Shown piece by piece: positions 10,860 through 23,900 of a stretch of 64,000 bases of DNA; position 1 is the stretch's first letter, and the number at the start of each line of letters is the position of its first letter. Source of the stretch: Sinonovacula constricta. Its lineage: Eukaryota; Mollusca; Bivalvia; Cardiida; Solecurtidae. Under the pieces are notes generated by a model. It saw only the letters and a list, made by a program, of their open reading frames with translations, had not been told where the DNA came from and ran no database searches. The DNA lies in NCBI GenBank assembly GCA_007844125.1, contig CM017571.1:32844613-32908612 (forward strand), read 5' to 3'. A program made the position numbers and the translations under genes.

Positions 10860-12987
10860 ATGGCTGACACTACTGGCAGTCCCAGTAAAGTTTGTACTGA
10901 CAATTCAGTAACAATCGTCAAGTGACGTAGTTTCTATAGTTTAAAAATAGCTAACTGTGCAGCGTAGCTCAGATAGGATTTATTTGAAATGCGGAGTAGG
11001 GTGTTATGCTCAACATTTTACATTGATGTAGGATATAAAAAAACAACATTTCGCGGGATCTCTTCAAGAAACAATAGTTTATATGGGTGAGAAGGAAAAC
11101 TGGTCCGAACTGTCGGATACCACCTTTATATTTTGAAGGAGTGTCCATCTTATGTGGATGTATCCTATTGTGTCATATTATAACGTTTAAATAATAATTA
11201 TGAAGAAATACAAAAATAGGCGTTCATGATTGTAAAAAGACCCTAAGTTTAACACCGCTTTACTATATAAACTCTCTCTCTCTCTCTCTCTCCGTCCTTC
11301 TCCTGCCCTCTCTCTTCCCTACCCATGTTTCCTCTTAATTACCTGTCTCTCCGTCTCTTTCTGCGTATGTCTTGCTGTCATTAGCTTTTTCCCCGCCATT
11401 CCCAGTAAGTATATCGTCCCATTTTTATTTTAAATATGCTCCCTGTTTTCCATCTCATTTCATTTGTTCTCATTTCTTTCTCTTTGACAATCCTTTATGT
11501 CTTTTACGTTTTTTTCAAACTCAGTGGGCACTGTTATTCTAACCAGTATACAGTGTTAAGTGATGTTCATAAAAATAAAGTGGATCGTCTAACACTTGCG
11601 TAATTCGACTTATGACAGGCATCAACGTATGCGAGCAGAATACCAATGTTGACGGTTAAAAAGCTCGGTACAAAAATAGAATATGAACATCTTATACCTT
11701 CCTGAACTGAATATCAAGTTTATGGTTTATCTACAAAAGGTCTTTGATATTCATTCGGGCTTGCATTGCATCAGCATGTCAATGTAATACACCGTAGCTG
11801 TGCAACCTTACTTTTGCATCCAAGATGAATACCAAAGCGACCCGCATTGATAGAAATTACAAATTGTAACAATATACCCATTTAAAAAAGAAACGTACCA
11901 TTTAGACAATGCATTGTTAGCATTTACCCATTGCAGGGGGTGGGGTCGTTATGAATCAAGATCCATTCAACTTTATCGCAGTAAGGGACCCTAACTTCCA
12001 TCTAAGCAGCCAACAGACACAATTTACATTAAAAGCTTACTATTGTTTAAGCTTACATGTGTTTTCACAACTCTACTCCTTTACCTGGCTTATTGGGGGA
12101 TGTATCCCTATAGTATAACTACGTTTAAATGATCTGTATTGACAATAAGCTAAACAAGTTATGGCACACTTTATTTTGTAGGATGTACATACCCACGTGT
12201 GCTGTACGAGTTACAAAAGTAGATACTTTATTACAATATAACGTAAACGTAAGTGCTTCCCACCGCGTGGGTTTTAGTACCGTTCGAGCTAAAGGACTGT
12301 GAGCATGTCTTCCAGCTGACCGGCGGTGCGCCGGTGGTTCTACCCAGACATTTGTCTGGAATGTCTGGGGTCTTTCTCCACCAAAACAGCTTGACGTTGC
12401 TATAATAATCATAATAGGTTGCGGCGATGTATCTCAAAAACAGAACAAAACATAAAAAAAAATTATGTTATCTACTATCAGTGTCGACCAACGCATATTC
12501 TCACACTCGTTTAATATTATTCGATTCATACAGCCTCTTGTAGTTTTTTTCTTAAATCAAACGATTAATTAATTCTTTTGAATAAAAATTCATGACGATT
12601 TGATTAATGTTCGCCTCTGTGCAGTGGCAGAGCCCACGGCTACTGAATACTCCGAAGATGGTCTCAAGGCAAAACATCACAAACGTCCAAAAGTCTTGCC
12701 AGTACCGCGCATCTTTTTCAAGATATTAATTGTTTATATTACTGTACATGCATATGATTTCTATTTTTATCTTTTCTCTTTAAGTCAAAATACTCTTGGG
12801 AAGATTTTTATTATTTTGATGCAATTGATAATTTGCTGTTAAAACATAAATTGAACGCCATCCGTTGCTTTACATCAATTCTCTTTTTCGTGCAAGCTTA
12901 TTTTAACAGGTATCTCAGATATGTGGAGAGTACGCCGAACCCAAGGCCGCTGGTATGGGAAAGACAGCCCTCTGGAAGTACAAATGA
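10860..12987 (+). CDS. Possible small three-exon gene (59 residues), unrecognised
   Basis: Proposed join 10860..10884, 12625..12701, 12910..12987. Exon 1 starts at ATGG after ACAAA, a good animal start context, and ends at CCCA|GTAAAG. Exon 2 follows TCTGTGCAG and exon 3 follows TTTTAACAG, and all phases agree (1, then 0). The product would start MADTTGSP, have a basic centre (KAKHHKRPKVLP) and end GEYAEPKAAGMGKTALWKYK before TGA at 12985. Exon 3 has codon use and residue composition typical of a conserved C-terminus. Weak points are the exon 2 donor (CCA|GTACCG) and the 1.7-kb first intron, which holds copies of dispersed repeats. I do not recognise the family. Exon 3 is the most believable part. 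Confidence 0.4.
10880..10995 (-). repeat. Dispersed repeat, related to 16669-16905 and 24745-25580
   Basis: The stretch AGCTAACTGTGCAGCGTAGC and its flanks is the reverse complement of the block around 16820-16840 (AGCCACGCTGCACAGCTAGC) and of 25500-25530 (GCCACGTTGCGCAGTTAGC). It is probably an old MITE or SINE fragment. Confidence 0.6.
11272..11312 (+). repeat. (TC)n microsatellite
   Basis: About 11 TC units at 11272-11293 continue into an imperfect pyrimidine tract (CTCCGTCCTTCTCC and beyond). Confidence 0.85.
11925..12115. repeat. Dispersed repeat copy (also near 29780-29950 and 31720-31860)
   Basis: Shares CATTCAACTTTAT, AAGCAG(C/T)CAACAGACA and AATTTAC(A/T)TTAAAGCTTA with 29840-29940. 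It also shares GTGTTTTCACAACTCTACT with 31760-31780. G-rich tracts (GGGGGTGGGG) mark one end. The family is unnamed here. Confidence 0.65.
12235..12405 (+). mobile_element. SINE fragment, family A
   Basis: Contains a decayed B-box region (CCACGCGGTGGG on the minus strand) joined to the body motif CAGCTGG(A)AGAC...GGTAGAACC...TGTCTGG...TTTGGTGGAG. The same order is seen at 15305-15445 and, more diverged, 59480-59665. Apparent frames here are repeat artefacts. Confidence 0.6.
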
Positions 12988-13133
12988 CATGAAGTTATTC
13001 AACCTATGTTCTAAGTAAGACGGACATACAAACAAACAAATTTAGAACGCAATGAACGACGGACAGACAGGCTGACTGAAGTAAGACATACAACAACCGG
13101 ACTAAAAATAAAATGACAGAGGGAGAAGCATAC

Positions 13134-13246
13134 TGACAGAGAGATGGAGGGAGAGAGTGAGCGAGAGAAACAAAGGGAAAGGGGGAGAGAAACAAAAGGA
13201 AAGAGGGAGAGAAACAAAGGGAAAGAGGGAGAGAAAGATAGAGAGG

Positions 13247-13301
<55 letters not shown>

Positions 13302-13318
13302 ACGAAGGGGAGAAAGTG
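13134..13318 (+). repeat. (GA)n purine tract
   Basis: Imperfect GA, GGGA and AAAG repeats, with an uninterrupted GA run at about 13261-13293. The long serine/leucine-rich frames on the minus strand and arginine/glutamate-rich frames on the plus strand come from this tract and are not genes. Confidence 0.9.
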
Positions 13319-13319
13319 G

Positions 13320-14150
13320 AACAGACAGACAAACAAACTGACAACCTAAAAGTAGGACATCTACATACACCTAAGACGTGTACAAAAGTGTCCAAGGCTA
13401 ACATGTTGCAGTGAAATAAAATGTAACATAGATTAATCAAGAAAGTACCTTTCATCTCCTTTTCTCTTAAAAGCTTCCTCATCGAGATTTTCTCTGGTCT
13501 GAAATGTATAACGAACTTCATTACACATACCGTCTCTGGCCTAAATGTCTGTGATTTCACACACCGCTGAGAAATTCGTCTTTTTATTTGGTTAAAATTG
13601 ACATTAAACCGCTCCATTACCGGTAATCATAAAGATTTCCAAATGATGGTTAGATACATCCGTATGTTGTATATAAATACAGCCACATCCAGTGTATTTA
13701 CACTTAACATTTTAATGTTTAACCCTTAACTTTCTGGAAACAACTTAGGATGGGGCGTGTTTTATGTTAACCCTCTACTTGATGAAAACACCATTACACC
13801 ATTATAATGGGGTGTGTTTTATTTTATCCGTTTACATGTTGGAAACACCATAAGGGTTGTATGCTGCTAGCGAGAATGGTGTTTCCTGCAGGTTATGGTT
13901 AAAGATACACAACTACATATAGATACCAAGACGTTTACCTCAATCCCTTTAAATGATGCGTTACCCTTGATGCCAAACGCATATTTGCGGTAATGCTTAG
14001 TGTAAAACTATTGATTATCATACGTGATTTACAAATAATCTCGTTGTCTGAAAGTAGATTGGCAACATGTTTAACATGCACCTAACCCTACGCATTGTTT
14101 AATCACTTAAGCCTTATTTATCTGCTCTATTTGATTTCTTAACCTGTTCA
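13320..14150. other. Unassigned sequence
   Basis: Contains a weak local duplication around 13745-13860 (GGGGYGTGTTTTATNTTA and GAAAACACCATTA/GGAAACACCATAA). No exon recognised. It lies 3' of the C16orf89-like gene. Confidence 0.4.
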
Positions 14151-14154
14151 TGAT

Positions 14155-14482
14155 GTTTATTTGCCTATTGGGTTTATCAGTCCTACCAACAGTATTTCAG
14201 TTACCTGGAGAGACGGCGTCCACCTAGAAGCAGATATAGTGCTGCCTTCACTGTGTATAGCATGCCGCAAACACCGGGCCATGATACCACTCCGAGTCAC
14301 ATTCATCCTGACACCGGGCCTACCAGTCGTGGAACTATCCTGATATTTGCCTAATTATTAGCAAGGGAGCTATACCACTACCATTTTAACGACTTTGGTA
14401 TGTCGCGTCGCGGTACCGGATCGAACCCGGGGCCGTACCTGAAGCCTACGCTCTACAGATTGCGATACCAGGTCCGGTTGTT
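14155..14482 (-). mobile_element. SINE, family B (tRNA head plus ~240-bp body)
   Basis: On the minus strand a tRNA-like head (14400-14480: A-box TGTAGAGCGTAGGCTTC, B-box GGGTTCGATCC) is followed by a body that also occurs at 15885-16190. Shared blocks include GAAGGCAGCACTATATCTGC and GTGGACGCCGTCTC/GTGGACACCGTCTC, ending in AAACCCAATA. The two copies lie about 1.7 kb apart, one just 3' of the C16orf89-like gene and one in its last intron. Confidence 0.85.
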
Positions 14483-14742
14483 CATGATGTAGGAGATTGA
14501 AAATAATTAAAATATATTGACTTTATAACAATTAAATTGTAACTGGTTGGCTATTTACCATTAGTTCTTTTGAAGAGCAAAACTTATAAATACGAGCAAA
14601 AATAACAAATCGGATATAATGTCCTCATTTATCAAATGTCAATAGCAGCTGTTTACGACAAAGTAACTAGAAGCCTTCCAATTTTTTGAAACTGTGAAAA
14701 AGCATCTTTATGTTTCGTTACGCTTACTGTATTTCGTCTTTT

Positions 14743-14906
14743 TTATCGTCGTTTGATTGCTTTTCCGTCCATTCCGATAATTTCCTCCAGTTCCTTCAAA
14801 ACGTCAAGGCGGAAACAGCCGAGGCGCCTGTCTGGCCAACTGAGAACCATTCGGATCCAGTCCTGGCGAAGGAAGTCGAGGAACCCCAGAGGACCGCATA
14901 GCACAG
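14743..14906 (-). CDS. C16orf89: C16orf89-like exon 6 (C-terminus, stop at 14743)
   Basis: Acceptor TTCCTGTCTGTGTATGATAG|CT gives the required phase. It encodes LCGPLGFLDFLRQDW, VLSWPDRRLGCF, a short acidic/basic tail ending KAIKRR, then TAA. The block CG-x2-GF-x-DF followed by W is the family's C-terminal signature as I recall it. No AATAAA is close downstream, so the 3' end is not fixed. Confidence 0.75.
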
Positions 14907-17900
14907 CTATCATACACAGACAGGAACTTCGTATTATTATTATTAAAACATTGCTTGAAGTTGCAACAAATACTTGATTGGTTTATCAAGCAGCAAATTC
15001 TGGCCTTTATGTATAAAATAGTGTCTATAAAAGTGAGAAACCTCAAAATTAAGAAGTGTTGATGGATCGAGCGACTGGATTCTTATCCCCAAGACTGATC
15101 TTCTTCTTGTAACACTTTATCAAAAATTAATTTCTCTGGTTTTCTCATCTTCCCATTTCCTTTACTTTCCTGGCTTTTTTTGCTTTCTCATTTGTCTTAA
15201 CCATCTCATCCTTCTTTATTTAGTTATACATGTCTCGCTCTAAAGCTTACGTTTTGTTTTGTTTTTGAAATACATTGCAGCGACCATTTATGATCATTAT
15301 AGTCCAGCTCTTTGGTGGAGGTAAGACCACAGACACATGTCCGGGTAGAACCCCCAACACAGTGCAAGTCAGCTGAAAGACCTTCTCACATTAAGTCCTT
15401 CGCCCGATTCGGGACTCGAACCCACGCGATAAGCGGTCTATATCTTAATCGGATAATCTATGAAATCTATGAAAAGATAGTTACATTTGAACACTTTGGA
15501 ATGATTTTCGACTCTTTAATCTCATGCTGTAAATTGTTCTAGATGGAATTGTATTTATAATATGTTTTTCTCAACCCCCCATCCCCCCCCCCCCCCCTCC
15601 CACCCCCAAAACGCTCACACTCAAATTTTCGGCGAATTGCCTTTTTCACTTTTTTAAGAGTTAAACACAAACAATTGCTCTCTGTACATATTTGCAAACG
15701 TTCATGTGCGCTAATATAATATAATAAAATGATATGATATGACATGACATGACATGACATGACATGACGTGACGTGACGTGACGTGACATGATATGATAT
15801 GATTTGATGTGATATAATATAATATAAAATAATATAATATAATATTAGTTTTTCCAATATGGCAGAGCCTATTAACATTTGCAATTTTGTTTGTTTGTTT
15901 GTTTATTGGGTTTATCGTCCCACCAACATTATTTCAGTTATCTGGAGACGGTGTCCACTTGAAGCAGATATAGTGCTGCCTTCACTGTGTATATCATGCC
16001 GTGAACACCTGGCATGATACCAAACCCAGTCATATTATCCTGACACCCGGCCAACCAGTCGTGGAACTACCCTTATATTTGCTTAAGCGTTAGCAAGGTA
16101 GCTATACCACTACCATTTTTAATTACTTTGGTATATCGCGGCCCGGGCTCGAACCCGGGGCCTTCCGTACCTGGAGCCGACGCTCTTGAAATTTTGTAAA
16201 GAGAGCAATTGTTGATGTTTACCCTTGAAAAGGGAAAATTGCCGAAAATTTGAGTGTTAGCGTCTTTAGAAAAAAATATCTTACTTTTAAGTCTTGCTGA
16301 GCTGATGTTTTAACGTAAGCTGATTAGCATGACTAATCGCGGCTTATAATTAGATTTTAATAATCTTATTTAAATTAAAGTTATAAGCTTGTTTGTTAAC
16401 TATAAATGACAAGCGGCATTTAAGTTTTATTTTTTTAAGTTTATGATTTTAAATTACTAAAATTATTATCAGAAAAGTATTTTTACTCCATCTGTCTGCT
16501 TGCCCCAGGTGTCATATAAACGTAGAGAGATTAAAGTTCGCATTTTTTATCATAAACTGGTTGGCATCCAAGTCACGTTCTGTGGAAAGAAGCAAACCAT
16601 TGAGAGCCTCTTCCTGCATGCGCAGTTGCGCCCGAACACTTTAAAATCTTTTTAAATCCGTCATTCTAGATTAAAGGTGGTATCCAACAGTTTAAATCAA
16701 AACTCTGTACCTTAAACAGCCAAATAATTAGTCGTTACATGAAAATGTCCAGCGTAATGCTGTTTAATGAATCTATCTTTTACCCCACTCGTCGTCAACA
16801 ATATGTATTTCCTATCTTAGCCACGCTGCACAGCTAGCTCTTTATAACCCAAGAAAATCACCTGACTGCTTACTTTTGAGTTTACATTCTACCGTCATCC
16901 GGTTAAATCAGATTAGTACATGTATTGTCAACAAGTTTGTATTTCTAATATTTACGTAAGTGTCAAAATCAGTCTGATCGTAAAGAAAATGTTTCATACC
17001 TAGATTTGGTATGATAATTGGAAAAACAAAATACAAAAGAAAAAAACAAACAAGCTTTAACTTAAAACAAAAGACGAAAAATATGTCCACTTACTCTGTT
17101 CTAAAAATAGATCATGCCTTCCCATGGTCACGTGGCCGTTCTTTTCCTGTTCCCTTGATTCCTGATATATTTTAGAACACAGATCTTTTTGGACATCATA
17201 GATCTTTGATCCGCTTATGTAATTTTCCACCGATTGTTGACATCCTATCTGAAGGTAAATAAGTTGGTAAGATATTAATATAACAAATATGTAAAAGAAA
17301 ATCTATAAAACGCCCAGACTCAACATTTCGGCAAATTATCTTTTTCAAAAGTTAAACACAAACTATTCACAAACAAGTAGGTCTTTCTACATATTTACAA
17401 ACATACATGGGCGACGCCATTTTAGAAAACATTAATGAAAAGTTATCACGTGATCGAAAATGTAACATGTATTTGACATAGGGAAGCAATTAAAACACAC
17501 ACACAATAGTGAATGGAATAGTGCTTTCTAATACGGCGGCGCCATGTACGTATCCTATGGAACAATTAACAACAAATATGTAAATGTGTTTAAGAATACT
17601 CATGAACATCATCGTTTATGCGTTTTTTAATTACATCTTGTGTGCTTTTTTTCGAATCTGATTGGCTCATCTCGATCCCGTGATTGAATCTGATTGGCTC
17701 AATTCGATCACTTGACTGCTTTTCTTTTTTTCATGACTGATGGTCGTTGAACCAACACTTAGATCTTCACACAATTACTTTTTTTCGCGGTACAACATGA
17801 ATTCTAAAGTCACTTAAAGAAATATATATAAATTAAATGCATCAATCACATCTTAAATCCAGCTTCAACATTGTATTTGGTAGTTGTTAACGTAATCAGA

Positions 17901-20900
17901 AGGACGGTAAGCAGTTTAAAACACACACACACTAGCGATGGAATAACATGAAATTGTAAAGAAAAAAAAAGATTAATAAGGAACTATTTAATCACTATAG
18001 TTTTTGGCATTAAGCGTTATGTCCTTAATAGCTATAATCATTATCAACTGAAACAAAAATGCACCGACACGATGTCTGAATGTTCGTTTGTCTTCAAAGA
18101 ACGGCTCAAACAAGTTGTTTATAAGTATTGTTAGACGTTCTGCAGGTTGTTTTTGTCATTTTATTACACCTTTACTAAAACCAAACCCGACAAAAACCTT
18201 TCCGCCATTCCGGGTCCTATCGGTAGTAATTTGACTTTCCGGTTGAGAATCGGTACGATTCCCAAATTCGTATTTGTGGAAATACATTGTATAAAGGTCG
18301 TATACACATATTTCTATTTTTTCCGAAAGTACTTTCTAACAACCACTTACTAACTGCAAAAGGAAATGGTGTAATTATAGATACTGAATGTTAATTGTGT
18401 GCGTTTCATCATGGTATGAAAGGCAGTTGCCAAACATCTTTTTTGTACAGAAACATCTTCGCTATTACGACACAGTTTCGAAAGCACTCACGGAAGAAAT
18501 AAGCACACAAACGGAAAGTACAGCGCTTAATGTAAGTCGTTAAATTTATATTTTATGTCGAGGGTACAACAAATCCAAGACTTACATGCTGGATGAGGAT
18601 GAAATAGAGTAGCTGGTGCGTAATGGAGTAGTCTCTAGTGTTTTCTTTCGTCATGTATCGCCAACAGTCGTCAGTGATATTGCATTTGGGCAGCACTCTT
18701 TTAAATACAGAACATTTTAAATACAGAACATTTTAAAAGCCTCCGCAAGAATATCGGGTTTACTGGTTATGATGCTATCACAGTATATATAACTGATACC
18801 AGTGGGATGTGAAGTGCAAGGATACTGATACAAATGGTATTATTGATGATGATAATGGTGATGATGTTGGTGTTGATATAGATGATGATGATGATGATAA
18901 TGATGTTCAATTTCTGACCAGCACGAATCTTTAAACAACTAACATGAGTAAATATCAGGACCTCCCATATATTTTCAATTAAATAAGTACATATATGTAT
19001 ATAGGTCATCCAGAAAGTAAAGGGCGGCCATCTTGAAAACCAAATGGCGGCCATCTTGGTTTGCGGGGTAGCTGACGATGTTTACATGTCCATGCAAGTG
19101 TTCGTGCATAAATCCCTGCTTGCATCACAGAATACATGATTTTGTCTCAGCTCAGCTACATCCCTATCAGTCTTATTTCATATAAAGTCTTATTTCATAT
19201 AAACACATAAATCAGTTTTCAGTTTTCCTTTTTGACGGTTTTTAAATGGCATTTGATGCATCAAATATATTTGGAGAAGTATTAATGTTGGGCGGACATA
19301 ATCCAGTCACTTGCGCTTGAAACTGTCAGACTGACTTTTCCGGTTACGTTTCTAAGGTAATTAACAATAGCGGCCATTTTCAAAGGGACAAAGCACAGTC
19401 ATTATCTTTCTGCGACACTGTTTAAAGAGGCTATCGTTTTATAGGGTTTCTCATCTCATATTTGGTAAGAGACAAATATAAGGGCTGACAGAAGCTCTTT
19501 GATGCGATTAATGGCGCCTTTAATGCCATTAGGCAGAGCAATGATGACAAGAAATGTAAAAACAGATGAGGAAACTGACTAACGCGGTACCTTCTAAAAA
19601 CGCTTAACTATGCAATGAATGTCAACTTTAAAAAGCTGATCGATTATGGTCTGCATGCGGAGTTATAACAAGCAAGAACTTGTATTAAGAACAAATTAGG
19701 GGCAAGAAGCGCGACACAACGTGCATGTTAATTACACAAAAAAGATCCACATGGGCCAGAATGGATGACACTTTGAGGAAGAAAGTTCAAATAGGGAATC
19801 ATAAACAGTTAGCGTATGTCTATCATTTATACATCTCGCTATTTAAGATAACGTTCATTAAGAAGACCCAAGGGCAGGTGGTCGGTAGTAAATTTACCAG
19901 ATTCATTTGGTAATGAGAAATACTTATATTTCGTTAGTTGCTTAAAGTTACAAGACTTATTGCTAGTGACTTTGCAGCGAATTCTGTTAAAGAAAAACAA
20001 ATTCCCAATTTACGAACATTAAATTTGAAAGCAACTGTTGGATTTGATACTATTTTTACATCTGGAAAATTTAAAAATGTATCTCAAGTCGCTACGCCAA
20101 ATGCCCATTATATTTTGTTGATTTCTTTTATTACAATATCTGTTTGTCAAAAACATTGTTATTTTCTGTTTTAGACATATAGGTTATAAACTGTATTGAC
20201 TGTCGTGATTTTTAAAGAAAGCTTTATATCGATCATTACATTTTCTTACAATATTCATGCGGAAATTTAATACATTACTTAATTTGTTTCTAAATAAAAA
20301 CTTTGATATTAAAATGGTTAACTTGGTATTCGCCTGTCTTTACTTTTTATATTTCCCATATATACATGTACATCAACAGTTTGATAAATATTTTTTCTTG
20401 TGTTACAATTTGTTAATAGATCTTTACCGATAGAAGAAATGCATAGCCGAAGGTACAAATAATATTATACACTTTATATTATGGAAATACAATTTATTTT
20501 ATGTAAAAAAGGTTTATTTAATCGGTTTATTTACGTACAGTTAGTTTCAAAATGAATCCGACCTAAATTGATGATTTGATTTGCTATGCCTTTGTTTAAA
20601 AGGATACAAAAAGTGAAAAATAACGTGAAATGTTAACACGTGGAATATGCTGCGTCTTAAGAAACATGTTTGTTTTTTCCCTCAATGTTGTAAAAGAAAG
20701 CATACTTCACTTACACATTATTTTCCTTGTACGTTCCAAGCATTCTGGCGTAGCACGCATCCCCTTTCTCCTCGTCATAATTTCCATCCGAGCCGGTTTG
20801 TGGGGGTGACCCTCTAAACGTGGTAGGCGTGTACGGCAGGACATACGGGCTGTCTATCGTGGCCAGGAACCTAGGGCAGAGAACCTAATACAGATACTTA

Positions 20901-23900
20901 TATTGTCAGTTTATATAATAACATACTTACGTCTTTGTTGCTCGTTAACAATTTAGTGTATATGTTGTAAGATGTATTTATACAGACTTACATGTTGCAG
21001 CAAATTAATTTCTTATCAGACAACGTCCAGTATAAGCAGGATTATCCGAATACACACAATTTGCTAATAACGTCAACATGGACTTTCGCTTATGTTCAAT
21101 TTGAACAAAACGCTCGAACATTGCAATAAATTACAAATCAAAGCGCCGATTGGTCGGTGTAAGTTTTACCCTGTAAGCGAGTGTAAAGTTATGTGATAAA
21201 TGGTCACTTTACCTATTCCGCGGTAAATCGATTGCACAAAGCTTTGGCAAGCAATCAAGCGTTAAGCTGCAAAACAACCAACTTTTCTAAACGAGATGAT
21301 ACACGGAGAGAAATATTACAACAAAGTCAATTACTTCGATTTTAGAAACTATAGTGTATTACATAAAACTGCAATGCTTTCCATATTATTCTATTTAAAA
21401 TAAGGTCTAAAATAAATGCTCTTAAGTGCTATCGGACGCGACCAAAATATATTCCTAGTTATTTGTTCGTCAAAACAACATTCCTGTGATATGAATTAAA
21501 GTTGTTTTTAAGAAAATCTGAATTTCATGTATATCTGCATTGAACAATATAATCCATTGAACATCTAAGCTTAGCTGATTACATTATTAACGTCAACATT
21601 ACAAACATGCCTGGACACAATTGTCTCTTCCGACATACATATGTACATATTTCTGTACACGCACTACTTTTTCTCAGGCAATAAGACAGGCTACGGGCAG
21701 TTAAGGTCATGCAGGGTTAATCCTTCGTGCTTCCTGTATTCAGCTTTCTCATAACTCTGGACGCTGCTCCAAGTGACGCCGTTCCAAAGTGACATTTGCT
21801 TGACATTACAAATGTAACGAGCTTGTTTTAAAGCAGTCTGCATAGTATTGAAAAGGTTTATTAAAGGTTACAATTTCTTCTCATTCAGTCTTGCACTTGG
21901 TGTAATCAGCGTGCTAGTCAATCGTATAAAATTGCAGCAATCGACGAGGATCGCAACGCCCGATATAAGGGTCGCATAACACTCCCAATGCGATAGAATG
22001 TTAATCTAGTATTAGGCGCAGTTGGTCTCAGTTTAGTCGCTGCACATGCTCTAATAAAGGCACGTGCATTCTTTTAAACTATATGCAAATCCATTTAGAC
22101 ACAAATTAAAAACCCGAGTGCAGTCGCAAAAGCGGTAGCAATATTTGTCGCAATTCGAGCTTGGCAATATTGGTCGATCCATTAAGTATTAATGGAGCTT
22201 GTCCAGTCACGCACCTGTTATAATAGTCAGGGTCGGACTGTTCTACGTAAGGCAGGGCTGAGTCACAGGCCGTTGCTAGGCGGTTTTGCGTGGTTTCCAA
22301 CCGCTTCAGCAGGCCAGGGTCGCATTTCTTGCTCTCCTTGCATTCTCGAATGGCCTCCACAAGTTGTCCTGTATGGATCAAATACGTCTTAAAAGTAGAA
22401 TAACTACATATAAACAAATGTCAAATCTGAGGACACAATTATTTACAAAACTTTGCGACCGCTTAATTAATCGTAATTTAGGATTTTTATAACAACAAAA
22501 AGAACACAATACGGATTTTATTACTTTATCCATGTGTGCGTTGCCAATTGGTTCCAAATCGTAGTGCATTTTCCAAAAAAAATAGTTAAATATAGCTAAA
22601 TATGCTGTGTATGCAGAGATACGCCCTATTTATCCACTTTTATTTTGTTACAAGGAATCTCTTTTGGCAACAACAAAAAAAGATCAAGTTAACTACTACT
22701 ATATCTCATTTTGAATTTTCTTTAATGTTATTTCTATTTCAGGTGGTAGAGCGTCGGCTTGCGGATCGGGAGGTCGTGGGTTCGATCCCCGGTCGGGTCA
22801 TACCAAAGACTTTAAAGTTGGTAGTAGTGGCTTCCCTCCTAACGCTCGGGGCTAAGGGGACAGCAATACGCCTGACTCGTCGGTGTCAGTATAATGGACC
22901 GGTCGGGTTCAGTCCCTGGGCACCTCATAAGTGCCCCTGTTGCTATAATGATAAAATGTCGCTGCGCAGTATCGGCCAAAATGCCGGCTAATCCCAATCC
23001 CAATCCCATCCCTTATTTCTAGCATAAAGTGATAGATATCACCTTTTAAGACCAACGTTTACTATAAGACCCCTTTCGCCACAACAAACATCGATGTAAC
23101 TAATATGTAGCCATCCACTGTGTCGCCTTTCCCACAAAAGACAGTTAACATTTCTATCAATTACTCAAAATATTACGTTAACATTTATACCCATTTACAT
23201 TATAAACTCGTTTATAAAACTGAGACGAACACAAAATTATTGCGAGTACACATAAGAAAACATTCTCAACTACTCGGCGGCCTCCGGACAAGTGTAGAAT
23301 TAATACGCCGAATTTACCGAGGTGTTCCGAGTGATAAGCGTAGTGCAAAAATGTGCAAAATGAAACCATAGGAAGCCATTAATGGTCCATGGAGATGGTC
23401 CATCAGCTCTAACATGACATTTCTTGGTGGAATGGGATTCCAATTAGGTTAAGCACTGCAAGTGTTCGACGGAACTTTCATTCCAATGAGCTGAGGAACA
23501 GCACAAGACGAGCCTAATTGCTAAGAAATTTAAGATTTCTTCGAAGAGACAAAACTGGTCCTTATTCCGCTGGATCTGGTTTAAACTCAGAACTTAGGCC
23601 CGTATTCACCAACCATTTGTAAGCCTTAGTCCTGACTTAAGCCCAAGTTTCAATTTTCATGTCAACAGAAATAAGCTAATTTTAATGAAGTTTCAATGTG
23701 ATTTTAATCTGAAAGAAGCAGTGTTAAAGAGTCATGCAAAAATGCAGACACGTAGCTTTATACATAATGAAGATATCGTGGATTGAAATCCATGACTTGT
23801 GAAATTCTGACTTAGAAATGGTTGGTGACTTCGGGCCTTATAGCTGGTTTGTTAACAGCGGCAATGCATACGCAAAGCTACCGAAATACTTATGGATAGG

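Noticed and set aside
13004..13617. Long Ser/Leu-rich frames on minus and Arg/Glu-rich frames on plus
   Set aside because: They are translations of the (GA)n tract; every frame is similarly simple and no exon borders are present.
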